This document shows positions 1-11,719 of a DNA stretch of 64,000 bases, in pieces. The notes under the pieces were generated by a model. That model worked only from the letters and a program-made list of their open reading frames with translations, was not told the origin of the DNA and did not search any database. Source of the DNA: Iris pallida. Lineage: Eukaryota > Streptophyta > Magnoliopsida > Asparagales > Iridaceae. The stretch is from NCBI GenBank assembly GCA_029216955.1, contig JANAVB010044017.1:5626529-5690528 (forward strand), given 5' to 3'. A program made the position numbers and the translations under genes. Positions within the stretch are counted from its first letter, which is position 1; every line of letters starts with the position of its first letter.

Positions 1-326
1 TAAAACCAACCCAAACCAAGTAATGCCAAGTTGAACCAAACCAAATTAAACCAAGTAAAAATTAAACCAAAGCAAGGCTAAGAAAGACAAGTCAAAATAC
101 GGGTCACCTGACAAAGGCCAGAATTCCGTATACGTACACTAAAAATACGTATAACAGAAAACGGGAGTGACAGGCATGCCATCGGTATATAATGATACAC
201 TGGCGATATGTTGGTCAAGGAAAAAATCTATAAGTTGTAAAAAATTAAAATGTTCTGAAAATCAAGAAAATACAAAACATAGTACAAAAATACGTATCCG
301 TATATAAATACCGATACAGGGAGACA
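1..326 (-). mobile_element. Partial LTR of a minus-strand retroelement (element D)
   Basis: On the minus strand, positions 370 down to 341 read as a GAGGGCGAAATTTTT box followed by a purine-rich AAGGATGGGAGAG stretch. The same arrangement precedes the LTRs of elements A and C. A TGTCTCCC terminus would start at 326 and run leftwards out of the window. No partner LTR is visible, so length and boundary are inferred. The sequence is AT-rich with short CCAA-rich stretches and has no coding potential that I believe. Confidence 0.3.
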
Positions 327-1114
327 AGTCTCAAAACTCTCCCATCCTTAGAAAAATTTCGCCCTCAAAATTTTCTAAAGCTAGTCGAGCAAGATAACCA
401 AAACAAAAGCTCAAGAAAATACAACTATCTCAATCAAACAAGGCATGGCATATCCGTAAATGAAGGCAACCGTATTATAAATAAATGCGTAAGCAATAAC
501 ATAATCACAATCAAGAAGGGCTGGAGACATATGAATAGATATGCCTCCTGAGTCAGTAGAGTAGGGACCAACATCCTTGCTGGCCTACGCTGACTCCAAA
601 ATGGATAAAGGTCAAGTCTCAAAGTAAGTCTCAAAGTAATTTTGAAATTTTGAAATTTTAATCATTTATTGATTTGACATTTAAATCATGATATGATTTT
701 TGGTAATTTTTAAATCATTTTAAAACTATTTAAAATCATGACTTGTGATTTTGATGTTTTGCTAGTGAAACCCTAGAGACTGTTTGACCTAGAGCCTAAC
801 CATGTGATTAGGATATTTTAATGTCATTTTTGGCCTAAGGATATTTTGCATTTGACCTCTTTGAATTATTTTGATATTTATTGCGTTGGTGATTGTTGAT
901 TTTGAGCTTTGATAGGTGTGATTTTGTGATGGTTTTGTGTCCGTATCGGACACGTATCAATTTTTATTTACAAATGTTTGATGTGCCTCAAAGAGATTTT
1001 TTTTATTGCTGATTTTTTTGAAAAGTATTTGAATGAGATTGTTTTCTGCATGTGTTTCCTGTGATTGCTTTGTTTTAATTTTGAGGACGAAATTTTTTTT
1101 AAGGTAGATAGATT
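327..1114. other. Non-coding internal debris ending in a PPT-like box
   Basis: No gene is seen. The right end (about 1076-1114, plus) reads TTTTGAGGACGAAATTTTTT then AAGGTAGATAGATT. This is the 3'-end signature of Del/Tekay-like chromoviruses and of element C at 49335-49368, so this is probably the last internal part of element A. The left end carries the opposite-strand equivalent of element D, which means an unresolved junction lies in between. Confidence 0.45.
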
Positions 1115-4100
1115 TGTCACCCCCAGTTTTCAGAAACAGGGGTATTTTTGTCATTTTACATTTTTGAATATTTTTAAAATTTATTTTATTATTTATGATA
1201 TTATTTTGGGGTTGAAATTTATTTTATTATTTATGATATTGTTTTGGGGTTATTTGAGTCGGGTTCGAATTTTAACTCAATCCGACTTGAAACGGGGACC
1301 CGGGGTTAGTTTGACTCTAGTGGGACCCACACACTAGTTAGGCATGGCCCACATGATATAAATTTTAGTCCACATGATAGAAATATTTTAGTTAGAGGTT
1401 AGACTAATTATTATGGATAAGGTTAGTGTGATTAGAGACTTTAGAATGACTAATTTAGCCCCAACCAATTAGCCCTTTCCTAATACTCATAGAATAGGTT
1501 AGTGGGGGCATTTTGGACCTTACCATAATAGGGCAAATAGCTCCATATGGCCAGCCACTTTGGGAGAGGATAGGGTCAAGTTCATTTCATTATTCTCATC
1601 CACTCTCTCTCTCTCTTGTTCTTCCCCAAATTCCTAGAGAGCAATCCCTAGCAATTTCTCCACCAAATCCTTCCATTTCGCCACAAAATCCTCTTCTTTC
1701 CTTCTCCATTCTAGCCAAGGAGGAATCTACCCAAGTTTGGGAGGATTCGGAGCTCGTTCGTTTCCTTTTGGAATCTCTACGTGTCGGTGTCGCTCCGGGA
1801 AGGCTTTTCTTCGATTCCATCTACCGGAAGATATAAATCCCTTCTCCTTTTCATTTCCTCATACATATAGGTCTATTTTGAACCCATAGGAATGACCCCT
1901 ATAGTTGTATCTCCATTTGTGTCCATTTCGTGTCCATTTGGAGGTCATAGGAGTGTCCTTTGTGTTGTGGTTGTGTCCATGTGGGAAAACCCCAAATTTG
2001 GACATACTATGTGTTGTTGTTATGTATGAATGAATTATTACATGTTTAATCTCATATTTTTGTATTGGAGATGTGTTCTATAGTGTCTCATATATATATT
2101 AGTGTAGAGAGTGAGTTCTTGATATATTATGTTATATACTTATGTTCTTTTGTCTCAAATTACCCAAATTCGTCATGATTTTATCTACGTTTTTAATTTC
2201 AGCCCTAACTTAGAAATGTCATAACTTCTAGCTCAAAGCTCGGTTTAATCTTCCGTTTTTTTAAAAGAAGCATATTGAAGTTAGCTTTCCAAAAACATAT
2301 ATTAATAGGCCTAATTCTTTATGTAACTTTCTGGAGAATTATTTGAGTGTCAGCTGTACGAAAGACAAACGCGTTCTCGATGTTTTCGCGATTCCGGGAG
2401 TTTTCGAAAATGGAAACGTGATCCGTTTAAAGTTTCGAAAAGCTAACACATAGATCTATAACATACTTTAATCCTAGATTTTAATTCTTGCTGAGATGGT
2501 ACAACATTGATTATTAGTAGGAGTTACTATTCGGCATATGCATTTTGTGCACCCTTGTGTGTAATATAATATTCTATTTGATTTTAACCCATGTTAATGT
2601 ATATACATTATGTAATTAAATAGAGAATGCAAGCATGAGTAAATGTTTAAATAAATGATGTATGAGGTGTAAGTATCCTATCTAATGTAAGCATGTATAA
2701 GTATGGCTTGTAATGAATATGTTGGTTCCATAGTATGTAATGTATGGTACATATAGTAGTGCAAGAGAATAAATGAATGATGAATAAATGCAAGCATGAA
2801 TGTAATGTAATAATAGATGTAATGTATGCAATATACAAGTTAATGAGATGTAATGTTCTATGTTAACACAAATCCTATATTACCTCATGTACCCCTTACA
2901 CTATGTTGACACTGTCACACTTGACACTTTGTTCACTTACACTTTGACACTCTTTGATATGTATACACTATGTATGCCCATTTAACCCTCATTTGCCCCT
3001 TTGTCATGTTCACATACACACACATAGCCTCTTAAATAAGTATTTATGAATACAGTTAACTTAGCTATGTATGTATATTATATATATGTTAGCATATTGT
3101 GTTGTAATATATAAGTTTATATAACCATTTGAAATGCCATGATTATAGACCTAATGTTGAATACCAATATATGCATGTGTATATATGTGTAGACATATAT
3201 AGTTTAAAGTAATAGATTACCTAGTGTATATCTAATGTGAATTCTTACCTATTTGAGTATTGAATAATTGTATGCTATATAGAGTTGGGTGTATGTTGGC
3301 TGTATAGCCTTGTATTGATGTGTGCTTGCTAAGATAGTCTTGGTTAGGCCTAGTAAGACTTGCTGGGTTAGGACATGACCTAGTTTGACCTAGTTTGACT
3401 AGTGCAGTTGACCAGAGTTGACCAAGGGTTGACTTTGGCCTAGTTTGACCTAGATTCATGTAGAATGCATTGTAGTGCTTTATATTACGCTTCTGGACAT
3501 GTTGTGACTTGTGCTGTTCCAATTAGGAGCCAGACACCTCTCCTCGGACAGTATCTTTACCTTGGACATTCAGATATCAGGCGATACATTCTCTGATCAT
3601 TTCATATCCTGTATTAGGAGTATATTTCCTGCTTTTGATTACTTTACATGATGCTGACACGTTGGAAACACGGATTAGTACTATATGGATCTTGTTGGGC
3701 GATGTTATCCCCTTAGCGGATACATCGGGTATTTCGTGTTCGTGTACTTTATCGTGAACATCGTGTACTCCTTGTATTTGTGACTTTCGTGTACGAAACG
3801 TGTGAAATCGTGTATAATCATGTATTCACATGACCTTCGTGTATAATAACATAACTTAGCCAGATCCTTGTGTATTGATTGGGGCAGGAGAGTAGAAGTG
3901 GTTATGTATTCAATCTAGTAGATTACTCGTGTACAACCTCTGTAGATTACTCGTGTATAACATCGTGCCGTTTACATAACCATCTTGTGCTCTGAATCAC
4001 TAGACACTATCAGTTCTCTATATACTGTAGCTATTTATTTACAGTCTTTCCTGTTTATCATATTTCTTCAGTTTCTTGTATCTTACTCTCTAGCATGATT

Positions 4101-4554
4101 ATATATCCTGACCTGCTATGATTTGTTGAGATGTACTGTGCTCGCTCCTGTCCTGACTGGACCTGTTGATAAATTTTACAGATAGCCTGGGATTGCCTGC
4201 TAGCCTAGAGGAGACACAGAAGAGGTTGTTTAGATAGTTATTTCATTTTGTCTGGAGTTGTATTTACTTGTGGATTACTGTATTTGAGTTTTGAGATGTA
4301 TTTCTGGGATTATGTATCTTAGACACTTAGACTTCTATCTCCTGTATCACTTTTGGATTTCATGTTTATCTATCTTTATCATTCTACCTTAGAATGTGAT
4401 TGAGTTGTACCTCTGTGTTGGCCTCCTCATGGAGAGTATTCATATTATGCTAGTTATAATTCATGATCTAGAACAGCGTTCTACCGCCGACACTGCGACG
4501 TAGGCTAGGCGTTGTTACGTACTCGTACCCTCACGATGGGTGCGGGTCGTGACA
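1115..4554 (+). mobile_element. 3' LTR of large-LTR element A
   Basis: The stretch begins TGTCACCCCC directly after a PPT-like box and ends GGGTCGTGACA. It is colinear with the second half of element C's LTRs. Shared segments include a TTGAC-rich block (3383-3451), a block around 3585-3720 and a 3' end around 4470-4554 with the phrase ACAGCGTTCTACCGCCGACA. A CT-rich tract at 1596-1625 resembles the leader of C's LTRs. The stretch is 3440 bp, shorter than C's LTRs, and diverged. Element A's body and 5' LTR would lie to the left, off the window. No coding function is seen. Confidence 0.6.
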
Positions 4555-6067
4555 CACCGAAAGCATCAAAAGGTGCGTATCGGCTTCGTGGATGTGTGAA
4601 CTTTGACGGAATTCAAATTGTTCGCGTGTGTGCGACGAATTTGATACGTATCCGTCGAAATTCACCGTATCGGTCTCTGTACAAATATTTTGATTACTTT
4701 GTGCACGCTCGTCAGATCGAAACGAAACTTGTGCCAACAGGACCGTATCGTTTTTTTGGTCCTGTTTGCCAAGTTTGGTCTGATTCTGAGACAGTTGACC
4801 GGATCGCCGTTTTGTGGGCCCTACGGTCCGATTCAACGGACGATTTTATGAATGGCCCGTCGGAATCCAACTTTTAACATACGGTTGGGTTCGTATCGGA
4901 AAATCGAACATGTAGACATATAGTTGACGATTTTAGAGACTTTTTACTCTGGCACACTTTTCGGTGCAAAGTGGGTCCAACGGCGGACACCGTTTTGACC
5001 CGAAATTCCCGTTTTGCCCCTGTGTCCAGAATTGGACTTAAGGACAGACAATCCTAGCTAATTTGACTATTCTAAAAATATTGGTAATATCTATTTCAGC
5101 ATCCGGAGACTTTTGCATGTGTTGACTATTGTGGCTCATTGAGTGGTATAGTATTATCGGTTTCACCAGCCCAGGACCTCAGGCGAGTACATCTTTGATA
5201 GTTCTCATATTTGATTATCTCTATGAATCATGTACGTAGTAGTGTTTTACATTTATATTCCATTGATTCTTGACACGATGTTACACGAGATAGTAGTTAT
5301 GGATTCTTTACATGTTGTTCGTGACCAATTTATTATCGTATTTGTGACCTGTTTGGATCCTTGAGTACTGGTCGGGCGGGGAAATACTCTAGATATATAA
5401 ACAAACCAAAATTATTTGTGCCTAATAGCAGTCGCACACTTCACGTGCGACGTGCCGGATCTTATTCGTGCCTAATAGCAGTCGTACATTTCATGTGCGG
5501 GGTGCAGGATTTACCCTTAGCTGTTTACATGTCAAAGTAGTATTTCAACTCACTAGATAGGTACAGTGTCTTGTTCTACAGTATATACTGCTGGGTACAG
5601 GCCTTCTCTGTCTTAGTACTCACTTGCCTTGTTCACCATGCTCAGTTTCTGTCATGATTCTATACTTGTCTTTTCGTCATGTATTTTATTATTATTTACA
5701 GATTTATGAATTTTGTCATTTATCGAATCTATTGTGAGATTGTACTCATTCCATTCCTGACTGAAAACCAATATTTTTCAGGTTTAGCTGTGGCTTCACT
5801 TAGCGTGGAGAGATACAGGTGTACTTGCAGGCAGAAACCTAAAAATTAGATAGAAGTGGTATCATGTTCATTAATTGTAAGAACCTTGTATTTTCTTTAA
5901 TTATAAATGTTGTAAAAGTTGTAATCAATTTATAAATATGAATGAGCAATAAATGTATCTTTTGTGATGTTGAGCATCTTGGCCGTGACAGCGTTCTACC
6001 GTCGACTTTGCGGCGTTGGCTGGCTTGGACACGTCTCGTATCCGAAAAGTGGGTACGGGTCGTGACA
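4555..6067 (+). mobile_element. 3' remnant of the 5' LTR of element B
   Basis: This begins abruptly after A's terminal TGACA and ends with the same terminus as A and C (ACAGCGTTCTACCGTCGACT ... GGGTCGTGACA). A PBS-like stretch follows. Positions 4600-5060 resemble the 158-bp repeat units in C's LTR, with phrases such as CGGTGCAAA, GGACACCG and TTTTGACCCGAA. The simplest reading is that A inserted into B's LTR, leaving this piece on the right. The left part of that LTR is not visible. Confidence 0.5.
5418..5517 (+). repeat. 50-bp direct duplication with inverted CGCAC/GTGCG arms
   Basis: Two adjacent 50-bp copies each begin TGCCTAATAGCAGTCG. In the first copy the sequence folds back on itself (CGCACACTTCACGTGCG). 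The second copy has lost some pairing. It lies inside the LTR remnant of element B. Confidence 0.6.
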
Positions 6068-6685
6068 AGTTTTTGTGGTGGCCCATGCAGGTCTATTTTC
6101 GGAAATTATACGAACTCGTGGTAGTACCATATTAGTCGTACTACTGCGAGCATGCGACTAGGAAATGCTCATTCACGACTAAGAGTAAATCAATTTTAAG
6201 AGAATGGTCAGGACTAGGAGTCCCTATTTTAATTTGACATTTGGGTAGTTAAGGTTACTACATAGGTCTCACTAGATGACTTTCAGGATACGCTATCGCA
6301 TTTTGATTCGACGGTATTTCCAAGGAGGGTAGATTCGTAACATCTTTCCAAAATTTTGAAAATAACATTTATTCCTTTTATTTGAATTAAAGTGAGATTT
6401 TTAGAATTTTATAAATATTTAGTATAGAAGGCCTTAGTCACGGTTAAGTTTCAGAGTGCAAGATAACCAAGAATTTTGGCACTGATAGTGTGGTCAAGTA
6501 CCTTGAGTAGTGTTCTAGCCATGGCAGATGAGGCCTAGTCATAGGTGTGCACTAACTAAGAAAACCAGGCCAAATTGTCACATAACCCTAGGAATAATTT
6601 AATTACTTATTATTAAGATTATTGGCTTTTAGGAGACCCGGTTGTTCCAAACTAGCCCGAACTCAACCCAAGTCCTGGTGGTCAT
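6068..6685 (+). mobile_element. Internal start of element B, with PBS-like site
   Basis: Directly after the LTR terminus comes TGGTGGCCCATGCAGG (6076-6091). The identical 16-mer follows element C's LTR1 at 46665-46680, so it is a good primer-binding-site candidate, although I cannot name the tRNA. The rest is non-coding. A purine-rich GGAGGGTAGATTCG around 6325-6337 looks like another decayed PPT. E1 is inserted at the right end, so B's sequence breaks off here. Confidence 0.45.
6681..6685. repeat. Left target-site duplication of E1 (GTCAT)
   Basis: GTCAT directly precedes the left LTR (TGTTTGC...). The same five bases follow the right LTR at 23346-23350. Confidence 0.85.
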
Positions 6686-7508
6686 TGTTTGCAAAAACAA
6701 AAGTTTATCTTTATTTCAACAATCTTTGTAAGAAGATTATAAGAATTCTGGCAAAGTACAACTATAGGAATTCGATCTGAATGACGATCGCTTTATCCCT
6801 TAGACGATGTAAACTTTGAAGACGGTAGCCTCTGAAGATTACAATAGCACTTTGACAAGAACTCCTGATCTCTGGTGATGATTGCTGATATATATGTGTG
6901 TTCCCCCTAGGAAGGACTTGAAACTCTATTTATAGAGTTCTAGAAATAACTACTTTTTAGTTATTCTGGATTGCGTAAGATAGAATGCGCATGTATTGGA
7001 CCGCGCAGACATCAGACTGCGCTGGCAGTTATTTGATCGTGGGCCAACTGTATTGGACACATGGCATTATTTGATTGAAATGCGCATGATCGTGTACAGA
7101 CGGTTACCACGTAACGAGTCATTGATGGCATGAAGGCCACGTGTACTTTGTCAGTTGTCTTGATAGAGTGTGCCACCTGAATTGCGCTGGCTTTAAATTA
7201 CGCTGGGATGGACCGTGCTGCAAAGAGTCTGGCCAATTGCGTTGCATGTATAGCTGTCCTCGAGCACTGTGCTGCACGATAAATGAACAGTTTCCTCGTT
7301 CTCCGTGCTGTCAGTTGTCAGAAGATCTGATTCTCTGTCAGGTAATGATGACGGGGCTACGTCAGCTCGCGTACTTGAATGAGTGCGCAGTTCAGCCTGC
7401 ACAATCGAGTTGGTGTGCAATCTGTCAACTACGCAATTCACTTGAAGGATGCCCAATTTAATTTTTATGACTTCTTTGATGGATAAAACTTGATTTTTAG
7501 GACCTACA
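6686..7508 (-). repeat. Left (3') LTR of E1
   Basis: This copy begins TGTTTGCAAAAAC and ends GGACCTACA, and pairs along its length with 22520-23345. The two copies show scattered, mostly transition differences by eye. A TATAAATA on the minus strand lies around 6930, matching the promoter position of the 5' copy. Confidence 0.93.
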
Positions 7509-7523
7509 AGACCCCCTTCAAAG
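7509..7523 (-). other. Polypurine tract of E1
   Basis: On the minus strand it reads CTTTGAAGGGGGTCT and abuts the 3' LTR. The identical 15-mer abuts the 3' LTR of E2 (25637-25651). Conservation between elements with otherwise different LTRs supports its role in plus-strand priming. Confidence 0.85.
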
Positions 7524-7675
7524 TTTTTGAAGTTTGAAGATAGTTAAAGCTTCAAAATACTTTGAATTTTGATTTTAAAAATCAAGTTGCGCAAGTAATG
7601 CTATGTCTGCGCAATTGGACGTGTTAGCTCCCATTTCTTCGGCATAATTTGAGGCGACCGTTGCTCTCGAAAAAC

Positions 7676-7683
7676 TATAAATA
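7676..7683 (+). promoter_or_regulatory. TATA box of the antisense gene in E1
   Basis: TATAAATA on the plus strand lies 107 bp before the first ATG of the antisense gene. E2 has the same octamer at the equivalent place (25911-25918), 86 bp before its ATG. Confidence 0.65.
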
Positions 7684-7789
7684 GTTCTCTTTGTTCTTCT
7701 TGTTATTCTTTACTTGTTTTCACTTTGCTTAAGGGAGAAAAATTCCCGAGCCTACTCCGACTTTCTTCCTTCTTCTCCGTCGACTTCAA

Positions 7790-7898
7790 ATGGCTCCAAA
7801 GCGTTCCACCGCCGACAAGGGCAAGGCCCTCGCCGAGTCTTCGACTCATGCTGCGCCGCGTATTTCACGACATGAAGTTGGTCACCCAGCATTGCAAG
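7790..7898 (+). CDS. Exon 1 of the E1 antisense gene
   Basis: The ATG at 7790 opens a short basic, Ser/Lys-rich peptide beginning MAPKRSTADKGK. It ends at CAAG|GTAGTT, a plausible donor, after 109 nt (phase 1). The E2 gene also starts MAPK and also breaks after a phase-1 codon. That agreement is the main reason for choosing this start and donor. Confidence 0.65.
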
Positions 7899-8315
7899 GT
7901 AGTTATTCGATCGAAAAACCCCTTTTTAGGGTTCTTCGACATGATTGAATCCCCAAACCTATCTCTTTTTAGAGATTTGGTTATACTGTGCCGCCCTGTT
8001 TAGGGTTTCGGTTTCACAAACCCAATAGTTTTTATTTTTATGAAGACTATTTTCTTACGCAATCGGTTAGAACGCGCTGGCAAAAGTCAGCGCAATCTGC
8101 TGATTTGTGCAAGGCTGTGCAGCGTAAACTGATGCTTTGCACAAGTTATCAGCGCAATCTGATGGCTTACGCAAGTGGATGAGTTGGCACAACTGGACAG
8201 TTTGCGCATAGAAACTGTTGTTGCGCAATCTGATGCTTACACAATTTGCTGATTTTTTTGGACAGAATCTTTGATTTTACTTTGTACTGAATTCTGTCTT
8301 TCTGCTTTGATGCAG
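7899..8315 (+). other. Intron 1 of the E1 antisense gene (inferred)
   Basis: The intron runs from GTAGTT to TTCTGCTTTGATGCAG. Joining phase 1 to 8316 opens the reading frame that continues through 8737. The interior has several loose copies of CAGCGCAATCTGATG-like words (8085-8240). The E2 intron instead holds a clear 47-bp minisatellite. Confidence 0.6.
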
Positions 8316-10538
8316 TTAACATCAGAGAGGACCCAGAGTATGAATTCTTTGCAGGGTCCCTTGCTGAACCAGAGTTCAAAGAAGATTTGTCCCATGTGCT
8401 ATTTCCTCAATATACTCTGCCATCCTCCCGCCAAGCCATCTTGGTAGCTCAGGACAATGAAACTTTATTAAGTCTGATGAATGGGCAGCCTCTGCAGACT
8501 GCCGATACCATTACTCATAAGAAACCCTTGTTCTTATTTGGTGAAGCTATTGACAAGAGTTCTCAGTCGAGACCCCGTATTGAGCAGAGACTCTTCCAGA
8601 GAAAGGAGAAAGTAATCCTGTTACCGGACATTGCCAGATGTCTCCCTCTAGCCCGCTATGCCCATGCAAGCCATCCCAGGAGGATGGACCGGGATATTAC
8701 CCCCTCCAGCAAGCAAGGACAGGGAATATTTGTGTAAAGAAAGGCCTAAACAACAGAGATATGTTCTATAGCTCCTCTGAGCGTCATAGCACTTTGCTCA
8801 GAGGGTTGAAGCCTGGCTGCTTCCCTCCAGAGAACTCTTCCTTGCTGCTGTCGGTGAGGACGCCAATCTTTGCTAATGAATATGCAAAGGTTGAGGGCAG
8901 ATACCCGGATCAGGACATCCGGTTGACAGGTCTGGTGAACCCAGACAACAAAAGGTGGAACTGCATAACCAATTGGATATTGGTTCAGTTCGAAGACAAG
9001 CTTAAAGAAATCGAGCTATATCAGGCGGTATACGCTACCGTATATGGATTCCTCCCAAACTCTCATCTGTTTCTGGCCTTGGCAGAGAGGTACAATTATA
9101 GGACAGGGACATTCATGACACCCTGCGGGGAAATTGGATTAGCACTTCATGAGATGAAATACATCTCGTGCTTACCAATGGAAGACTTCCCTTATGAGGA
9201 GTATGTTCCAACAAACGACGAGTTAGACCGACTTCGTCGAGAGAATGCAGAGATGGTAGCCATTTTCGAAGAACTACTGTGCCACTACAAAATTTGCTCC
9301 ATGTACTATAAGAGCGGTTCTTCCGGCACCTGTTATTCATCAAAGTGGTTGCCTTATCTTTTCCTTAATCATATCATCGAGAAAAAGACTAAGGATCATG
9401 ATACGTGTAACCCGACTTTCTTCCAACCCCTCAGCCACAGTGAAGTAATAAGATTGATGGAAGAAAATAAGAAAATAGATATCAAAGTTAATGACGAACT
9501 TCAATACCCTCCACTCAAGACTAGAGATTTTGTTGAGAGTTTTATGAGAATGGGCTACAGGCCCATGTCAAGGGAAGCCCAGCTGGCAGGTTTTCTGACA
9601 TATTGGCTTCGATACTTCGTCGTACCCGGAGCGAGCGCCGTGGACCGCTTCCACCGCGGCGTGCTCTTTGCTGCTGTTCGGTTAGTCTTTATCTACCGGA
9701 TGGATTTACTGTCGGCGATGACCTGTAGAGTGAACGCAGGTCTTCGTCTTTATGTAGAATCCATGCTCAAATGGAAGGGTGAGAAGGGGAACTTTCCTCG
9801 ACAGAAGTTACCTTACACCTATTTGTTCGGATGGTTTCTTCTGCACCATCCGTTATTGATGAACCCCGACATGGGAGCAGTCGGCGGTAGCTATCTGCGG
9901 AGATTCTCCCGGAGCAAGTGGATATACACTAGTCTGAAGGATTGCAAACGTGCCTTAAACCTTGGAAATGGTTGGAATTTTTACTGCGTTGCCCCTCCAA
10001 CCGGTTATGAACATATGTCGACAAATCTAGTTGACCTTTGGAGGCAGCCGTTGGGTCGGGCAGCATTTGACTGGCTGAGGACGATCAGGCCGTCGCACTT
10101 GGTGTATAGATTCGAAGATGAATGTTTCTTGGAACCATATCTGCCAAGCCGCTCGCTCGTCAATTTGGTTACGACCAGTTCCACGTAGGTAATGCTATAA
10201 CTTGCCTACAAGGAAAGGGGTATCTGATTGATGGTGCCAGAGCATGGGCCTATTACAACGCTCGAGACACAAGGACAGTATTCTCGATGCCGACCAAGAA
10301 TGATCACGGCCCCCGAATGTTATATACATATTCACTTTTTTATACAGCTGCAAATACATTCGCCGAAAACCTCAACCTTGTGGATAGCTTCGCGACGGCG
10401 ACGCGTTTGAAGAAAGGAGCAACGGCTATGCTAGCTCCAGGAAATGATAAGCAACATGAGCTAGTGGATGATCCCTTGGAAGCCTCAAGGGAAGCTAACT
10501 TCCCTGAGGAGGTTAATGAACCACTGTGGGTTTTTTGA
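8316..10538 (+). pseudogene. Plant Mobile Domain exon of the E1 antisense gene
   Basis: Reading frames at 8316-8737, 8638-10188 and 10122-10538 are pieces of one protein separated by single-base shifts. The long piece has the Plant Mobile Domain layout. It starts with LALAERYNYRTGTF and PCGEIGLALHEM, matching the family's ERW..T.TF..P.GE..TL pattern. A central FLTYWLRYFVVPG follows, then RLVFIYRMDLLSAM. The closing block is YLPS...ARQFGYDQ, where the family usually has YxPHRVARQFGxDQ. The shift near 10150 falls inside that closing block and is located by comparison with the E2 copy near 28380. Plant Mobile Domains occur in MAIN/MAIL1 host proteins and in transposons. The biochemical role is unsettled. 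Confidence 0.8.
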
Positions 10539-11372
10539 AAGTGGTCAAATCTCCAACCAAGGAGAGAAAGAGAAGGATTAATGAACCTTCTTCTCCGGTT
10601 GCAAAGAAGAAACTCATTTTAGACCCATCAGAGAAGGTCACTACCAGGTCGTAGTCTCGGCAACTGGCCGAATCAACCTGAGAAGAAGCGACCACACCGA
10701 CCTCTCTTCCAAAGCAGGTCGATGTAGTAGATATGGAGAGTCCCGAAAGACCTCTTCATAGAAAGAAACTGGCCTCTAGAAGGAGAAAGAGGGTGATCAC
10801 CCCTCCGAGACAAATCTTGTCTTCGGTGGTAGCCAGTGCTGTAGCTGGAATAACCATGTCATCCCCTACACCTGCCTCCGAGCCTAGGCAGGAGACTCCT
10901 TCCCCAGAGCCAAGGGATGAGGTTGAACAGAGGGATGAAGCTGAGCTAGGGGCTGAAGCTGAGCTGAGAGATGAACCTGGGCAGAGGGATGATAAAATTT
11001 TGTGATCTCCTTCTCTTGCAGTGAGAACTACCCAGATTCCTGCTACGCCAGGAGGGCTCCATAAATAAGAAGATCGTCTAATGATTAAAGCTTTAAATGA
11101 TTACGACTTCGGTCTGCAGGACGATGTCGATCAAGCTGCTGCCGATATTGCCAGCGAGGAAGCTCCAGAGGATAGTATAAGCGATGAAGATACATCAACA
11201 GAAGAAGTTGATGATACATTAAATCCCGAAGAAGGCACTGATATCCACATGTCTCCCGAAGCCGTAGATGACACGCTACTTCCTGAAGCGGATGTGGAGG
11301 TGTACGTGTCTCCAGAAAGGAATACGGATGTAGAAGTAGCACCTGCTGAAACTACTCCTACTGATCCAAAAG
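10539..11372 (+). pseudogene. Basic/acidic low-complexity region of the E1 antisense gene
   Basis: The frame continues with clustered basic residues (TKERKRR, VAKKK, RKKLASRRRKR), which look like nuclear localisation signals. An acidic repeat follows (PRDEVEQRDEAELGAEAE-like) and then a second acidic stretch rich in DDTL and PEA. In-frame stops near 10652, 10680, 11003 and 11067 are each one C-to-T change from Gln or Arg codons. It ends at AAAAG|GTATTA, a likely donor. Confidence 0.6.
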
Positions 11373-11444
11373 GTATTAAATAATCTTATCTACCTTATTT
11401 TTGTAGATTCAAAATAGCTGACATTTGTATTTTTATCCAAGCAG

Positions 11445-11623
11445 AACTTGAATCTTCCCCGGTTCCTCCCGTGTACACAGACATAGTGCCAGTAACGGCT
11501 ATCACCAGCGGTAGCCGACATTTCTCGGGTGGTTCTGCGGTCGGAAGTAGCCAGGCAGTAATGTCTGAGGCTACCTCTGCTAGACTGGAATCTGTGCCAA
11601 CAGACGAAAGGCTTGTTGCTGGG
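11445..11623 (+). CDS. Small exon of the E1 antisense gene (inferred)
   Basis: The exon lies between a TTTTTATCCAAGCAG acceptor and a GGGGTAAGT donor. It stays in frame with the previous exon (phase 1) and encodes a Ser/Thr/Val-rich stretch without a recognisable domain. Confidence 0.5.
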
Positions 11624-11719
11624 GTAAGTCATGGTAAGATTGACTTTGATCTTTTGATCCTTTTCAATTAGTTGCTAATGACAACAACAATCAATAATAA
11701 GGTTCATTCAATTTTGCAG

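Noticed and set aside
4512..4877. 121-codon ORF across the A/B junction
   Set aside because: It spans the end of one LTR and the start of another remnant, with no domain and no support from related copies.
7141..7461. Cys-rich 106-codon ORF in the left LTR of E1
   Set aside because: It is an LTR-internal chance ORF; the right LTR copy does not keep it at full length.
11003..11021. Possible splice acceptor TTCTCTTGCAG before 11022
   Set aside because: The reading frame is continuous across it apart from a TGA and a TAA that C-to-T decay explains, and no donor is close enough, so an intron is not needed.
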